DNA of 64,000 nt from Ficedula albicollis (lineage: Eukaryota; Chordata; Aves; Passeriformes; Muscicapidae): assembly GCF_000247815.1 (NCBI RefSeq), contig NC_021678.1, positions 12,173,322 to 12,237,321 of the forward strand, in the 5' to 3' direction. How positions within the stretch are numbered: the stretch's first letter is position 1; each line of letters begins with the position of its first letter. The position numbers and the translations under genes are program-made. The notes beneath the pieces are model-generated. The model was not told where the DNA came from. It ran no database searches and saw only the letters and a program-made list of their open reading frames with translations. This document shows positions 43,451-55,079 of the stretch, in pieces.

Positions 43451-46400
43451 GAAGACTGCACCACAGTAATTAACATTTCCTGGCAAGGAAACTGAGCGAG
43501 CTTGCTGCTGCAATGGGCTTTAAAGCATATTTTGACATAGCACAAAGGCAGGCATATGCCTGTGAGGGGGTGATGAGGCAGGCATGGCAATCACAGCACA
43601 CAAGCCCCGTGTCCCTGGGCTCAGCTGGGACTGAACAGGCTCCCAGCCCTGCTCCTGTGCTTTTCACACAGCAGTCTGGGGTGGCTGGGGATGGAAGTGG
43701 AGCGTACCCCTCACGGAGCAGCTCTGTTGGGGCAGCTCACCAAAGTGCAGAGGTGCAGCTGTGAACCTTCCTGGAGCTTTCAGTTCTTGGCATCCACGCA
43801 CTTTCATCCTCGGTCATACCCCTACACCCTGTGCAGTGCAGGGGCTTCTGGGCAGTTCGGGATACAAAAGGAGAACACAGAGAGCCCCTCAGGCCTGGCT
43901 GGAGCTGCTGGGCTCTGTAATGGACTAAGGAGCTTGGTGCTGCCAAGAAGAGAAAATAGAACACCACATACAGCAGCTATTCCAGCATCAGCTGTAATGA
44001 GGAAACTGAAGATAAATTCTTCTTTTCCTCCTTCATGAGACACCTTTAGAGGACTTGAACAAACTTCAGTAGAATGAAGTCAATACAGCTAATTCCTGAA
44101 AGATTACTGTTTAACTAAGAAGGATAAAAGAAGGACCTTCTCTCTAAGTAATGAGTGAGGAAAGGGAGGTACAGATAGCTGAACAGATTAATTAGCAGCT
44201 GGGAGATGAATACTATTGTGTTAGCTACTGTAACTTAAACCAACTCAATCCCTTCTTTTGAGACCATCTACATTACAGACTAATTATAAGCTATGTGCTA
44301 CAAGAGAGGAGGATCCTCTTAAATAAGTTAAAACACATCCAGTGACAGTGATAAATCCATTAATAAAAAAAGAAAGCTCTCTATAGCTTTTCTCACACAA
44401 CCAAGTTTTCTTCTTTTGTGCTAAGTTAAATGAAAATTTTGATGAAGTAAATAATATTTTATCCCAGCAAAATGGCTCTACACCAACACATCACCAAAAC
44501 CCAGGTCTGTGTGTACCCTGAGACAAAATGTAAAAACTGCTGGTGAAGACTAACCCTAAAGCTGGAAGTAGCAAGGCCTGGAATATTTAAAGGAATATTT
44601 AAAGGAAACACTAAATGAATAGAGAATCTCTGCAGGAAGGGAGAGCCTGTAACCACTCTGACCTCTGTAAGCACAAGGTCTTCAGACTTAGCTGAGAGAA
44701 CAGCTAAAGCCCAGCTCCAGCTCAGGAATCAGCATCTTTTGGCCTCTCAGGCATCTGGTGTATATCTCTAGTCCTAATCTCCAGTTTCAGGGAAGTTTAC
44801 ACTATTACTAACTCCCTGGTTCCTAGTTCTCTGGTGAAGATTCTAAATCTAGGCAAAAGCAGAAAGACACTGTGTAAACAGGCAGAAGATTTCTGTAACT
44901 GTTTTCTTTTCACTGGAAGTGATATAAAAGTGCAAATTGATGATGCTTTATGTTTTGTTCAGAGGGACATGGGTTATATGGATAGGTAAATCTGATCTCT
45001 CACCTACTTTCCCAAAAATGTAACCAAAGCTCTAAAGATGGATGTTCCATCCTACTGCTGTCTTTCCCTGTTGTGCAGATCTTCACAAGAGGGTCTTGCT
45101 CTGCCATGCAAATCAGACTCAGAAGGAGTGTCCACGTGTCATTTAGCCTTTGGTACATGTCATCCAAGAGGTACCAATCTTCTTGTGAGAGCACCAGTGT
45201 GATCCAGCTATCTGGAGCAGAATCCAGTTCTGGGGTGCGTTAGAGGCTCCTTTGTGAAGCTTCTATGAAACATGTTTCAATAATCTTGGACAATTGAACT
45301 AGCTATTTTATCAAAATAAAATTCTCTGTCAAGGTAGTATCTTGCTATCTACTCTTCCTATTGTCAAATTGATTTTTTCTGTACAGGGCAGTTCGTGGTG
45401 TATGAATATTCCCAAGTACTTCAGACATTTGCTTGTTGATTACATATGGTTCCAAATCAAAGCCTCAGATTCCCAAACCTCGATATTTCAGATAGATTTA
45501 GATGTAAAAGAACAGAAAACTTTATTCCATCAAAGTAATAGCTTATGAGATTAGTTATAATACAAAATTTATTCTTCATAGTACCATTTTTCACTCTCAG
45601 TCAATTTTCCAGAAGTCCTGCTACTGGATGAATGGGTCAGAAAGCTTTAGACCGGACAAGCACTGCCTGTATGAGCAGAAGGTACAAATTAAATTATGCT
45701 CTGTTACTTCAGCTGAGAATCTGAAGTTCAAATTTTTGTCTTTGTTTTTCATAGAGCTGATATCATGAGCCTAAATCAGAGAAAATAGCAGCAAAACTCT
45801 TACTGGTATAAGTGGAAGACTGAGATGGGCAGGACTTCCTCCACGAGGCTCGATAGAAGCCATGTCACAAAAGTGACAAAAAGTATTAACAAGCACTTGG
45901 TTAAATGAGACCTATAAGGCAAGAGCAAAGCCATGGGTTGTTCTAACTCCACTTGATAGAGCACTGCATAATCAAAACTTGATTTAAATTTTAGGAAATT
46001 ATATATTCCAATGGGCTGGGACAAAATATATCTGTACTGTTAAGTGGATCAAAACATTATGGTGTTAGTCATACTGATAAGGTTTTGTTACCCTTATGGT
46101 GATCTGTAGGAGAAAGAATGTTTGCCTGCAGAGGAGATAAGACAGTAAAACTGCTCTGCTCTTGTACTGCTGTGATTCAGCAGTCAGCAGCTATTTCCAC
46201 TACGGAGAAGTTCAGGTGCAACAAAAATCCTCTGGCAGTCTCAGCTAGTGACTTCATGATAACTCCAGACAAAGCCCGTGCTCGAGTTAGGGTATGAATT
46301 GAAACAATCTGGTAAAGAAAAACATTCAGTCAGTATTCAACAGAAGTGCAAATCTAAAAGTCTCCCCCCACAGACATATTTTAATGAATGCATAGTTACA

Positions 46401-47999
46401 GGGTGACTATGTTATCTCATAGTTTTCTTGTGCCATTAACTGAGAAGAGAGTTCTAAAAAAGTGTCCCCACAGAAATCTTATTCATATGTTTTATTATAT
46501 GTTCCAGCACGGGCACCACTTTAGTTTAATGGTATGTTGGATGATGGTGCAAATTTATAGGCAAAGGTTTACATCACAGACAGCTGGAATGAATAACAAT
46601 AAATTAATTTAAAGTGCTACAAAAGTGCTCCCCATAGCATGCAGTGCTTATGTGCTCAAGACTAATAATTTATAAATGCATGTCTTTTATAATACTGGTC
46701 TAAAGTCCTGAAAGCAGCTAGTTAAAAAGCAGTCACATGACATAAATTATTTTTATTAATATTTCAAATGCATGATTAGGGTGGGCACCATGGTCATTAG
46801 CATTAGAGGGCTTTCCTTTATGGTCTAGTGCAATGAAGGAATAGCCAGACAGAAACCAGCCAAGCAATGGCAAACAACCATTGGGACTCATTGGGAAATC
46901 CTGCTGCTTCCTCCACGTGCTCTTCAGAAGCTAGTGGTCATCACAGCTAAGGCTGTTTCCCTTTCTTTTGCTTCTCCTTGTGTTTGTCACATTAGACACT
47001 CAGAAGGCTCGGAGAATAAAGAGATGTGCTACTGAGTGCAGTCAGAAGCAGCTGTGCATCTCTGCATGGCTATCCTTCCACCCCCAAACACCAATAGCAG
47101 TGGTGCAAAGGGTGCTCTAACCCCTGCCCTCCTTACACCAGCAGTGCTAATTTCAACACTGAGCCAATACTGAACTCTTGTACAAACTCCTGCTTGGATG
47201 GGGGAGGTATCCTGAAAACAGTTTACTTGCTTTGGGGTGACACATTTTTGGTTCTGTGTCAGGGAGTAGGAGAGAAGGGATGCCTCCAGGCAAACAAGCA
47301 TTTGCAGTAAAGCATTGTGGAGACTTAGGATCAGGGCAGGCCATAAGCTTTCCTTTTGGGGCACTGGGCTATTTTTTTCCCAGTGTAACCCAATGTCTTT
47401 CTGCAGCCTTCCATAGTGAAAGGGTATATTCACTATTACTAGTGAGGGTAAAAGAGAAACCAGCTCAAATAACTTGGGTAATGTTGCATCTTTTTCCCCA
47501 GTGCAGCTCTCTGGCATACCTCACTGCAGGGATCTCACTTGCCTTAATACCACCCTTACTTTCCCCAGGCAAATTTGGCTGCTTCTCTCTTTTCTTGGTA
47601 ATAAAATAATTTACTTCTTAAATGCATAGTTATTAATCTGAGGTTATAGAAGGAGTCTTTCACACTGAAAGAAGGATCATGAATAATTTCTGTGTCTCTT
47701 CTTTTGGGCCATTGCCATGTATTAGACTCCATATTTGAGTCTCAGCAGATTGAAAAAATATGCACCACAATCAACCCCATTCACTTTGGTGGCTCTTTAG
47801 CAATGGGAGTGAGACACAAAGTGGGCAAAGTATCATCATCTGGTCCCTTCCCTCCCTCTTTTTAAAGAAAAGAAAGCTGTTTGTGCTACACAGAATTCAA
47901 GCTTCTAAGTTACAATGCCTGATTAACTTTTTTTTAGTATCACAAACATTTACAAATTCATACTCTCTCTCCTCTTCCTTTCTGGCTTTCTTTGAAAGT
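43451..47999. other. Noncoding DNA, nothing recognised
   Basis: A GC-richer patch at 43560-44040 has competing frames on both strands. A perfect 14-base palindrome CAGGCATATGCCTG is at 43549-43562 and a 13-base doublet (GGAATATTTAAA repeated) at 44580-44605. The 162-codon minus-strand frame at 47029-47517 is unrecognised. AT-rich sequence at 46735-46810 may be regulatory. No supported gene. Confidence 0.55.
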
Positions 48000-48350
48000 A
48001 CTTTGTAATGTAACACGTTTTTCCAGAGGTCAATGGGGACATATTTGCATTTTGATACACTTCAAATTTTTGCCTCCAGCACGCCACTCAAATGCACTGT
48101 GCTAATCAGAAGCCAGTAATGATCTCCTGCATGCTTCAAGCGGGTGGCTGGGCATATAAAAGCACCTCAAAATGCAAAATTTGTGAGAGAGCAATACATA
48201 GTAAAGATAAATAAATACAAAAAAAGGGCGATGATGGCAAAAGCAGTTTGGATTTGTAAGCTGAGGGTTGTGCCTGAAATAAGCAGCTAATGTGTTTATG
48301 TGCACCACTGGAGTGATAAGGGGATTGGGGGCTCCTGCCTCAGCCAGCTG
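48000..48350. promoter_or_regulatory. Candidate regulatory element with a TATA-like motif
   Basis: Repeat-free sequence with GCATATAAAAGC (TATAAA at 48155-48160), GACATATTTGCATTTTGATA near 48038 and CTGTGCTAATCAG near 48098. There is no CpG enrichment and no downstream open frame or splice site that would make it a convincing promoter; an enhancer or nothing at all are alternatives. Confidence 0.22.
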
Positions 48351-48628
48351 CACTGATGGACTGCAGGTTCCTCTGGGCAGATCACTTGTACATCAATACA
48401 CCCAGATGAGGCATCAGCATTTCTGAAGGCTTTTTATATCATCAGTGATACCTCGTGTTCTGAACAATCCAAATCCAAGATTAGGCAGCATCTAGGAAAA
48501 TGGGGCAGCCCCAAAGCATGGGCTTAATCTGTGTGGAGGTCTTTTCTTTTTAGCAGTAAAGATAGGTTTACACTCAAATTTGCCTGCCTAAAGTAACGGG
48601 GTGTGTGAAGCTGTATGGGAGAGAAAAA
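48351..48628. other. Noncoding DNA, nothing recognised
   Basis: Short unique stretch before the next tandem duplication. No exon, repeat or RNA gene is seen. Confidence 0.5.
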
Positions 48629-48753
48629 AAACCCCAGAACTCAAGAGATTATATATTAATTTTTTTTTTTCAAAGCATGAATATCTTTGAAACCCCAGAA
48701 CTCAAGAGATTATTTATTAATTTTTTTTTTTTTCAAAGCATGAATATCTTTGA
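48629..48753. repeat. Tandem duplication, 61-base unit with variable T tract
   Basis: Two copies, each with ACCCCAGAACTCAAGAGATT, a T tract, and CAAAGCATGAATATCTTTGA. They differ at one base (TATATTAA against TATTTATT) and in T-tract length by about three bases, so the second copy is slightly longer. The T tract is a slippage-prone site inside the unit. Confidence 0.95.
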
Positions 48754-48854
48754 CAGACAGAGTCGCAAGAAAACCTGAGCATTTCCTCAGTAACCACTGC
48801 ATCAGGAGAAAAACTCCCGATAAGCAGGTGTTGCTTAGGCAGCAATCAGCCAGG

Positions 48855-48858
<4 letters not shown>

Positions 48859-48893
<35 letters not shown>
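48859..48893. repeat. (GT)n microsatellite
   Basis: A perfect GT dinucleotide repeat of 35 bases (about 17 units) that is probably length-polymorphic. A shorter GT run follows at 48946-48956. It inflates a spurious minus-strand frame with a threonine-histidine run. Confidence 0.98.
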
Positions 48894-48894
<1 letters not shown>

Positions 48895-51321
48895 AGGGGG
48901 AGAGGGATGGAGACAGAGCCAGGCAGACAGGTATTAAGGCACAGTGGTGTGTGTGTGGCTGCAAAGGATGGCAAACTGCCTGTGAGAAAATGACATATGA
49001 GCAAAACCAAGCTGCTCTGCTGAGTATTTTATATGTATTTTTAAGAGAAAGCAGCAAGAAGAAACCAGGAGAGAGAGACTGACAATACAAGGCAGGAATG
49101 ACCGAGCAATTGCATGTCTGGGCTAACAGCAGCATAAGGCAAGAAATCCAGGCATCAGGGAAATCATTTAAAGCCATATTGATTCGTTTTGGAGGTGAGA
49201 AAAAGCAGATGCACTCAGCTACTATGGAATGGCTCTGACAGCAGCTACAGCTGCTTGATTTTAGTTTTGTTTTTTTAAAATGAGTTTCATTCACAGAAAG
49301 CTGGCACTGTAGACCCCAGCCAGCCTGCACCCCTCACTGCGTCACCTCTTCCCCCAGCATGGAGCTGCCACCCGGGGGTGCCCTGGCCAGGCAGCTGAAC
49401 CCCAGGCAACCCAAAAAATGGAGAGGGAGGAACAGAGGGACAGCACAGGGCAGCGGATCAATGGCTGAAATCCAGCAGCTGTGGCCATTTCCAGTGAGCT
49501 GGAGCGTTTGGAGGCAGAGCAGCTTTGGAGGCAGAGCCCATCCATCTCCAGGACAGGCAGCAGCTCTGCCCAGCCTCAGCCCTGGCAGTGCACAAAGATG
49601 GGCTGCAGAGCAGGGAGGGATCCAGTGCTGCTCCTTGAGTCTGGGAAATAGGAGGGGAATTGCACATGACATGGGAAAACAAGAGGGTTTAGCATTCTGT
49701 AGGAATCCTGTGTGCTGGGGAAAGAAAGGGTGGGGGGTTCTGTACTATTATTATTATTCTGAACTATTATCAGGTGTTGTCTGTTCTGCAAGCACTGTTG
49801 AGGGGGCTTTGCTCTTCAGATTTCTATTGACACCTTTATTCAGCTGGTCCTTCTATTTTTTATCCAAATTTATCCAAATATGTAATTATAGAATTCATAC
49901 AGGGACACCATGGCTGAGATCTTCAAAACACCACTTTTCTGGAAGCCAGATACCTGTCAAGCTCTGCCCTAGGTGCCTTACCCTCAGTCACAGACTGAAC
50001 CTGATCCTCAGCCAAGGCTTCTGAGCCTTCCCTAGGTTCAGATTTTTCTCATGCTTATTCGCTGTGAAGTGTGGTTTCAGACCTACAGAATTCAGTTCCA
50101 ACTTCAAGCATACTTATAGCATGCGGTTCAAAATTTTCATTTTCTGTTTAAAAAGAAACCAAACTCCATCAACAGTGAGAGTAAGGGATGTTCAGGAAGG
50201 TTTCCTTAAGAATAAAAATAGTACTGTTTTATTCAATCTGAAATGAAATTTGGTGTGGTTTTATTATTTTTGGAAGCAAAAATCTAGGTGTTGTTCTGAA
50301 TTAAACCCCAATTGCTCTCATAGCACCTCAGATACTGTCCCATGTTTTCTATTCCAAGAACCTCAAGTGTAACCAGGTAGGGATGTATACGTGTGTGCTC
50401 ACTGGCTTGGTCTTTCACAAACATCTGCTGAAGAGCATCTTATTTGTATGAAATGTGAGTTTGGCATAAAAAAGGTCAGAAATTTTCTATCAGGACAGTT
50501 TTCCTATAGAGAATGGCTTTCAGGTAGATGGAATGCTTTACATCTACATAAAATTCCATTTTCCCACAGAAAATGGGTATTCTGGTCAAAATTTAATATT
50601 CACTTCACTGAAGGTACATGAAAAAATAATCAAACATTGTCCTAACTGGCACTAATTCACATTTTTTATTGGCTACACTAAGGAGCGTTAATCCAGAGTA
50701 ACTTCCTCGGCCTCATTCAAGTTATTTGATTTATCCTTCTGCAAAGAAGTTTGAAATGTCAGTCTGGTTCTTGTGATGAATACCTTCTAGGTATATACAT
50801 ACAGACAAAAAAAGTAACAAAAAACCCAGTGCAATTCAAACCAAGAGGCTTAATGGATTCTGTGTCAGGACTGTTGTGAAGAGTTCCAACTCCCAGTGGA
50901 TTTGGTTTCAGTACCAGTGGTTAGAACATGTCAGAAAGTGTAAATTTATAATTAAAAGTAAAAACATACAGCCAAGTACTTAAAATAATTTACAACTATA
51001 TTTTTATCAGCTATAATTTGAAAATGATCAGTGTTACACAGAACACTGGCTCAATTTTAACGGTTAGGTACATTTTCCACTAAATTAAACATACCCTAAA
51101 ATATCTTTAGATCTGATGACTGAGTAGTTTAACAACATCTTAGCAATATTGAAACGTCTTTATAAGTCTTTAGATTTATTTGTAGACCAACATATTTTCT
51201 TTTGCACTTGCTAGAAAAGTAAATCCTTTGCTTTAGATAAAGAAACAAAAATGACCATGAGATAAGGCGAGTGTCTTGTCTTCAGAAAACCACAGACCAT
51301 TCCCACAGAAGCCAAACACAA
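48894..51321. other. Noncoding DNA, no gene supported
   Basis: A GC-richer patch at 49320-49620 holds the longest non-homopolymer plus-strand frame in the window (221 codons, 49359-50024); it includes a tyrosine run from a TAT repeat at 49747-49757 and has no recognisable domain. The rest is AT-rich unique sequence. Confidence 0.5.
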
Positions 51322-51508
51322 GGTGCGAAGTCTTTGTATTACTGGAAGTACTTCAGGATCTGGATTATGAGTCAATGGTAGTTCCCTGCATGGATTCAAG
51401 TGGAAAAGGTAGTTGGGTGCGAAGTCTTTGTATTACTGGAAGTATTTCAGGATCTGGATTATGAGTCAATGGTAGCTCCCTGCATGGATTCAAGTGGAAA
51501 AGGTAGTT
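51322..51508. repeat. Tandem duplication, 94-base unit, two copies
   Basis: Two adjacent copies with an exact 94-base period, sharing GTGCGAAGTCTTTGTATTAC and CTGCATGGATTCAAGTGG. They differ at two positions (TACTTC against TATTTC, AGTTCC against AGCTCC). No known family recognised. Confidence 0.95.
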
Positions 51509-51780
51509 ATTAATATGCAAATGCTACTTTTTATTTTTAATTCAGCTGGCTTGCAGCAGGCCAGATCACTTCATCTAAAAGTATCAAATGAAATGATCAT
51601 GAGTGCTGCACTGCTTTAGTGTGACAGGTATCACCTTGAGCAGGATCTATTGTAATTGGCTTTTAATGCTTTTCCAAAGGGGTGCCAATTTTCTGCATCT
51701 AATAAATAACTAAGTTGGGGTAATTCTGTTTTCCAAGGCAAATACATAAAGCCAAGAAAACAGGATGAGAGCAAAGTCAT
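51509..51780. promoter_or_regulatory. Candidate conserved noncoding element
   Basis: Repeat-free AT-rich stretch with TTATTTTTAATTCAGC near 51531, ATTGTAATTGGC near 51649 and CTGCATCTAATAAATAAC near 51693. No open frame. Regulatory potential is inferred from texture only. Confidence 0.25.
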
Positions 51781-52708
51781 CCCTAGTGTAAATTCACTGT
51801 CTTCTGTGGTATTACACTAGAAATACTTGCAGATTGGGGTTTCTTATGCAAAAACTGACATGAACTGTGTCTAATAAGAAAGTACCTTAAATCATGCCTT
51901 GGGCAAAATAGCTCAGTTAATCCCAAAATGTTGTTGCAAGAAAATCCTTTCCTTTCCACAGTTTTCTAAGGGAGTTATAAGGTATGTTATATAGCCAAGC
52001 TTTTCCAAGGAATTTAAATAATTTCTCTTCTTGATTCAGATCAGCCTAATATTTTTGTGAAGCATTTTATTGGTTGATTTTCATCTCTTTCCCCCTCCCA
52101 GCCACAAACCAAATAGATTTACTAGGTTACTTACTGCAAAACTTCACAGCTTTTCAGTCAGCTCTTGCATATATTACAGAAAATGCCAATTCTGCTTCCT
52201 TGTCTCTAAGCCCCTAAAATAATCTGGGCCCCCTTTTAATTCTGCTTGTATGAAGTCAGGAAACATTTTTGTAGAGTTACATGAGCACTAAGTAATGAAG
52301 TTGCCCAGAAATGATTTTTTAAAATTTCAGTATATAATAAAACCGAAAGAAAATGAAGTGAAAATGGCCAATGTAATGAAATGTTGGCACTCAGTCAGAA
52401 GTTAGGTGCTGAGTTTCTTTCACTTTCCTGCCCTTCCCTTTCTAAAATACTATGAGAGAAAATAAACACTAAGATGACAATACTGAAATAAACCCCAAAA
52501 CATTTCAGAAAAATCTCTGCTATGACTTTTTGTCCTCTGTAATTGACATATACACTGGTAAATCTTTTTTACAAAATAATGTTTACAGGCAAAAAGGATT
52601 CTGTCAAATAATTTTCACCCAGCTTTCCAAATGAACACTGCTGTGGAAAAAAAAAATCCTTCCCCATGTGTGTGTGTAGTGTGACTGTGCCCATTTGTGA
52701 TTAACCCT
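51781..52708. other. Noncoding AT-rich DNA, nothing recognised
   Basis: Unique AT-rich sequence without supported exons. A short TGTGTGTGTAG stretch is at 52669-52679. No transposon or RNA gene recognised. Confidence 0.55.
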
Positions 52709-52833
52709 TGAGCCCAATAGTTTCAGGCTCGCCTCAGTGCTGAGTGATTGCTTTCTTTTCTGCCAATTTCGTGAGCCCAATAGTTTCAGGCTCGCCCCAG
52801 AGCTGAGTGATTGCTTTCTTTTCTGCCAATTTC
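52709..52833. repeat. Tandem duplication, 63-base unit, two copies
   Basis: Two copies with an exact 63-base period, sharing AGCCCAATAGTTTCAGGCTC and TGAGTGATTGCTTTCTTTTC. They differ at two positions inside the unit (CCTCAGTGC against CCCCAGAGC). Because 63 is a multiple of three, the minus strand shows the same short peptide twice, which can look like a protein repeat but is not supported as coding. Confidence 0.95.
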
Positions 52834-53091
52834 TTTCATTTCTGAAGATGGCAGCTTTCACATGAACAGAGCATCCTGCTCCCTTTTCCCTTCACAGCAC
52901 TCCCACGAGCAAAACAGCAGCCACAAGGCTCCACTCTGCTGGTGCTGTGCTGCCCATCAGACCTGCTTGCAGTGCTGGCAGTCTGAAATATTGCTGAGCA
53001 GGGGCAGCAGGAGCTGGATCTTAATGATTTGCCCCCTCCCAATCATTTGGGTTCATTGATTTCTCTAATTAAATATGCATTCCACTCCACC

Positions 53092-53189
53092 GTTATTCCC
53101 AATGATCACATTTATTCTCAACGACAGGCCCAGAGATAGGGTTATTCCCAATGATTGCATTTATTCTCAACGACAGGCCCAGAGATAGG
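53092..53189. repeat. Tandem duplication, 49-base unit, two copies
   Basis: Two copies with an exact 49-base period, both starting GTTATTCCCAATGAT and ending CCCAGAGATAGG. They differ by two adjacent bases (CAC against TGC). No known family recognised. Confidence 0.95.
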
Positions 53190-54873
53190 AGAGCCTTTCC
53201 TTACAAACTGCTTCTGCCAGCCCTGCTGTTCTGTAGGGGCTCTTGGTATTTGTCTGGTGCTGTTTGCCTACCTCCTCCTTTCCTCACTGAACTGCTCTCC
53301 CTCATGTATTTAAGCTTCTCTTCCTTTGAGTTGAGCCTTCCAGCTTTGCTTTGGAGGGCTGGAGCTGCGGCTCTGTCTGACAGCCATGCATTTAAAGCTG
53401 ATTTGTTTGGCTGCTGTGGCACTGCGCCAGGGAAGGGGCTGTCTGAATGGTGAAGCTGTTAGGAAACTAATTGCATGATGGACTGCAGTTCCAGGAGAGT
53501 CTTCAGTGTTTGCTTCATCTAATCATATTTGCTACCAAGGCTTTTTCTTGTTTGCCTCTTTTCTGTTGTTTGAATAGGAGGAATGCAAGGTTTACACCAG
53601 GTATGGGCTTGGCTGATTGGTTCCCAAGCCTGTATCACTAGCTTCATTTGTTAAAGAGACTCAAAAACTGTCACTGCTGTGAGTGTTCCCTTGCTTTCTC
53701 ATCTCAGACTGGGAGGCTTTGAACTTGCCAAGCTCTAAGTTCAGCACTCTTGTTTGTTCTTCTTGTGCTGATGAAGTCACTAATCTCTAAATGAAGGGCA
53801 GGGAGCTGTTTGGGTTAGCAATTTCATCATCTTCAACAGAGAAAACAGAAAGCCTTGCAATACAGGTGGGTTAACAAGAAAAAGATTTCCCTCTGCCTTG
53901 CTTTCAAGGATTACTTTCTGAACAGTGAGCCTGAACTGAAACCTTGGGTTGCAAAATACCAGCCTATGGAAAGAGCAAAATCATGGAAGAACTTGGTGCC
54001 ACAAGACCACCTTTATTTGGGCCATGCTCCATTTCTTTGCGAGCAAATGTGCCTTGCTTGGCATTTACATGACAGAAAAGCAGCCGTACTGCTGCTTGTC
54101 TTTACTGTTTCTGCTCTGGGAAGGAGTGTTGGTAAATGGTGGGCCCAAAGATAAGCTAAGTGATTTCCATCCTCAAACCCCAGGTCCCTTGGGGCAGTGC
54201 CAACCACTCTGCCCCAGCAGCACCAGATAATTTGTTACCCTGCTTGCACAGCAGCACTGATGCTGTTCCCATGCTGTTGGTGAATCACATTTTTCATTTG
54301 AGAGGTTTATGTTCAGCTTCTTTATGGGTACCAAGTTCAAGCCAACATTAACTCATTCCAAACTAGAGAAACTTGAGGTGAAAACTCTGAGTTTCTCCTG
54401 ATTCCACCACAAAACTTTCTCCACACTTCTCAGGAATAAGGGGCACGATGACTTGGACAACAGAAACATTCACAAAACAAGACTGCATTTCAGAAGTTTT
54501 CAGAACTTGGACTTGGAGTAGCAAAGGTTTGAGGAGTTAGGGTTTCTGGGGAAAGTGGAGAAAAGAAAATAATAAAAACAGGATGATGAATAGAGAATTA
54601 CTTTGATACACCCAATCATAAATTTTAGCAGAGAAGGAGAGTCTGGTTGTCCTTGTGATATTGCACATCAATAAGCCAGGACTGCTCTGTGCTATTCTGC
54701 ACAAACTAGACCTTATTTGTCTCTCCTTGCCCTAACCATGAATTTTTCAACTCAAAGAGAGACTGCAGATTTGATAAGCAGGAAAACTACAAGAAAAAGC
54801 TAGATCAAGATGAAACATATATGCTGCCTGGTCAGATGATGGCAAGAGTAGATGTAGGCTTTCTGGAGCCTGA
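53190..54873. other. Noncoding DNA, nothing recognised
   Basis: Unique sequence with frames of at most 100 codons on both strands, none recognisable. No exon boundary pair is convincing. The last part (about 54720-54870) is open in one frame leading into the next repeat. Confidence 0.5.
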
Positions 54874-55079
54874 GGACATTCAGAACATTGTAGAAAAACT
54901 GCAGAAAAGAGCCAGTGGCCATGCCACCGCACTGGTGGCAGCTTTGGCATTCAGAACATTGTAGAAAAACTGCAGTGAAAAGAGCCAGTGGCCATGCCAC
55001 CGCACTGGACATTCAGAACATTGTAGAAAAACTGCAGAAAAGAGCCAGTGGCCATGCCACCGCACTGGTGGCAGCTTTG
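54874..55079. repeat. Three-copy tandem array (units about 73, 60 and 73 bases)
   Basis: Three copies of a unit containing CATTCAGAACATTGTAGAAA and GTGGCCATGCCACCGCACTG. Copies 1 and 3 carry an extra GTGGCAGCTTTG at the end, which copy 2 lacks; copy 2 has an extra TG after CTGCAG. The pattern indicates two duplication events with an internal deletion or unequal exchange. The copies are nearly identical otherwise, so the array is young or homogenised, and is likely to vary in length between individuals. Confidence 0.95.

Noticed and set aside
45863..45878. Partial match to the miR-153 core (GTCACAAAAGTGA)
   Set aside because: The bases before and after do not match the mature microRNA and no hairpin arm with the star sequence is present. 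The match is explained by a short inverted repeat.
47029..47517. 162-codon minus-strand frame
   Set aside because: It shows no domain, signal peptide or splice-bounded exon, and its length is compatible with chance in a 64 kb window.
48152..48163. TATA-containing promoter at GCATATAAAAGC
   Set aside because: There is no CpG enrichment, no downstream exon or splice site, and TATA-like words are common in AT-rich DNA. It is kept only as part of a weak regulatory candidate.
48710..49330. 206-codon minus-strand frame
   Set aside because: It spans the (GT)n microsatellite (threonine-histidine run) and a T tract of the tandem duplication. It contains no recognisable domain.
49359..50024. 221-codon plus-strand frame, the longest outside the homopolymers
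   Set aside because: It sits in GC-richer DNA with competing frames, includes a tyrosine run from a TAT repeat, and has no recognisable domain or splice context.
54874..55079. CRISPR-like array
   Set aside because: The three copies abut directly without unique spacers and the genome is vertebrate-like; it is a minisatellite.
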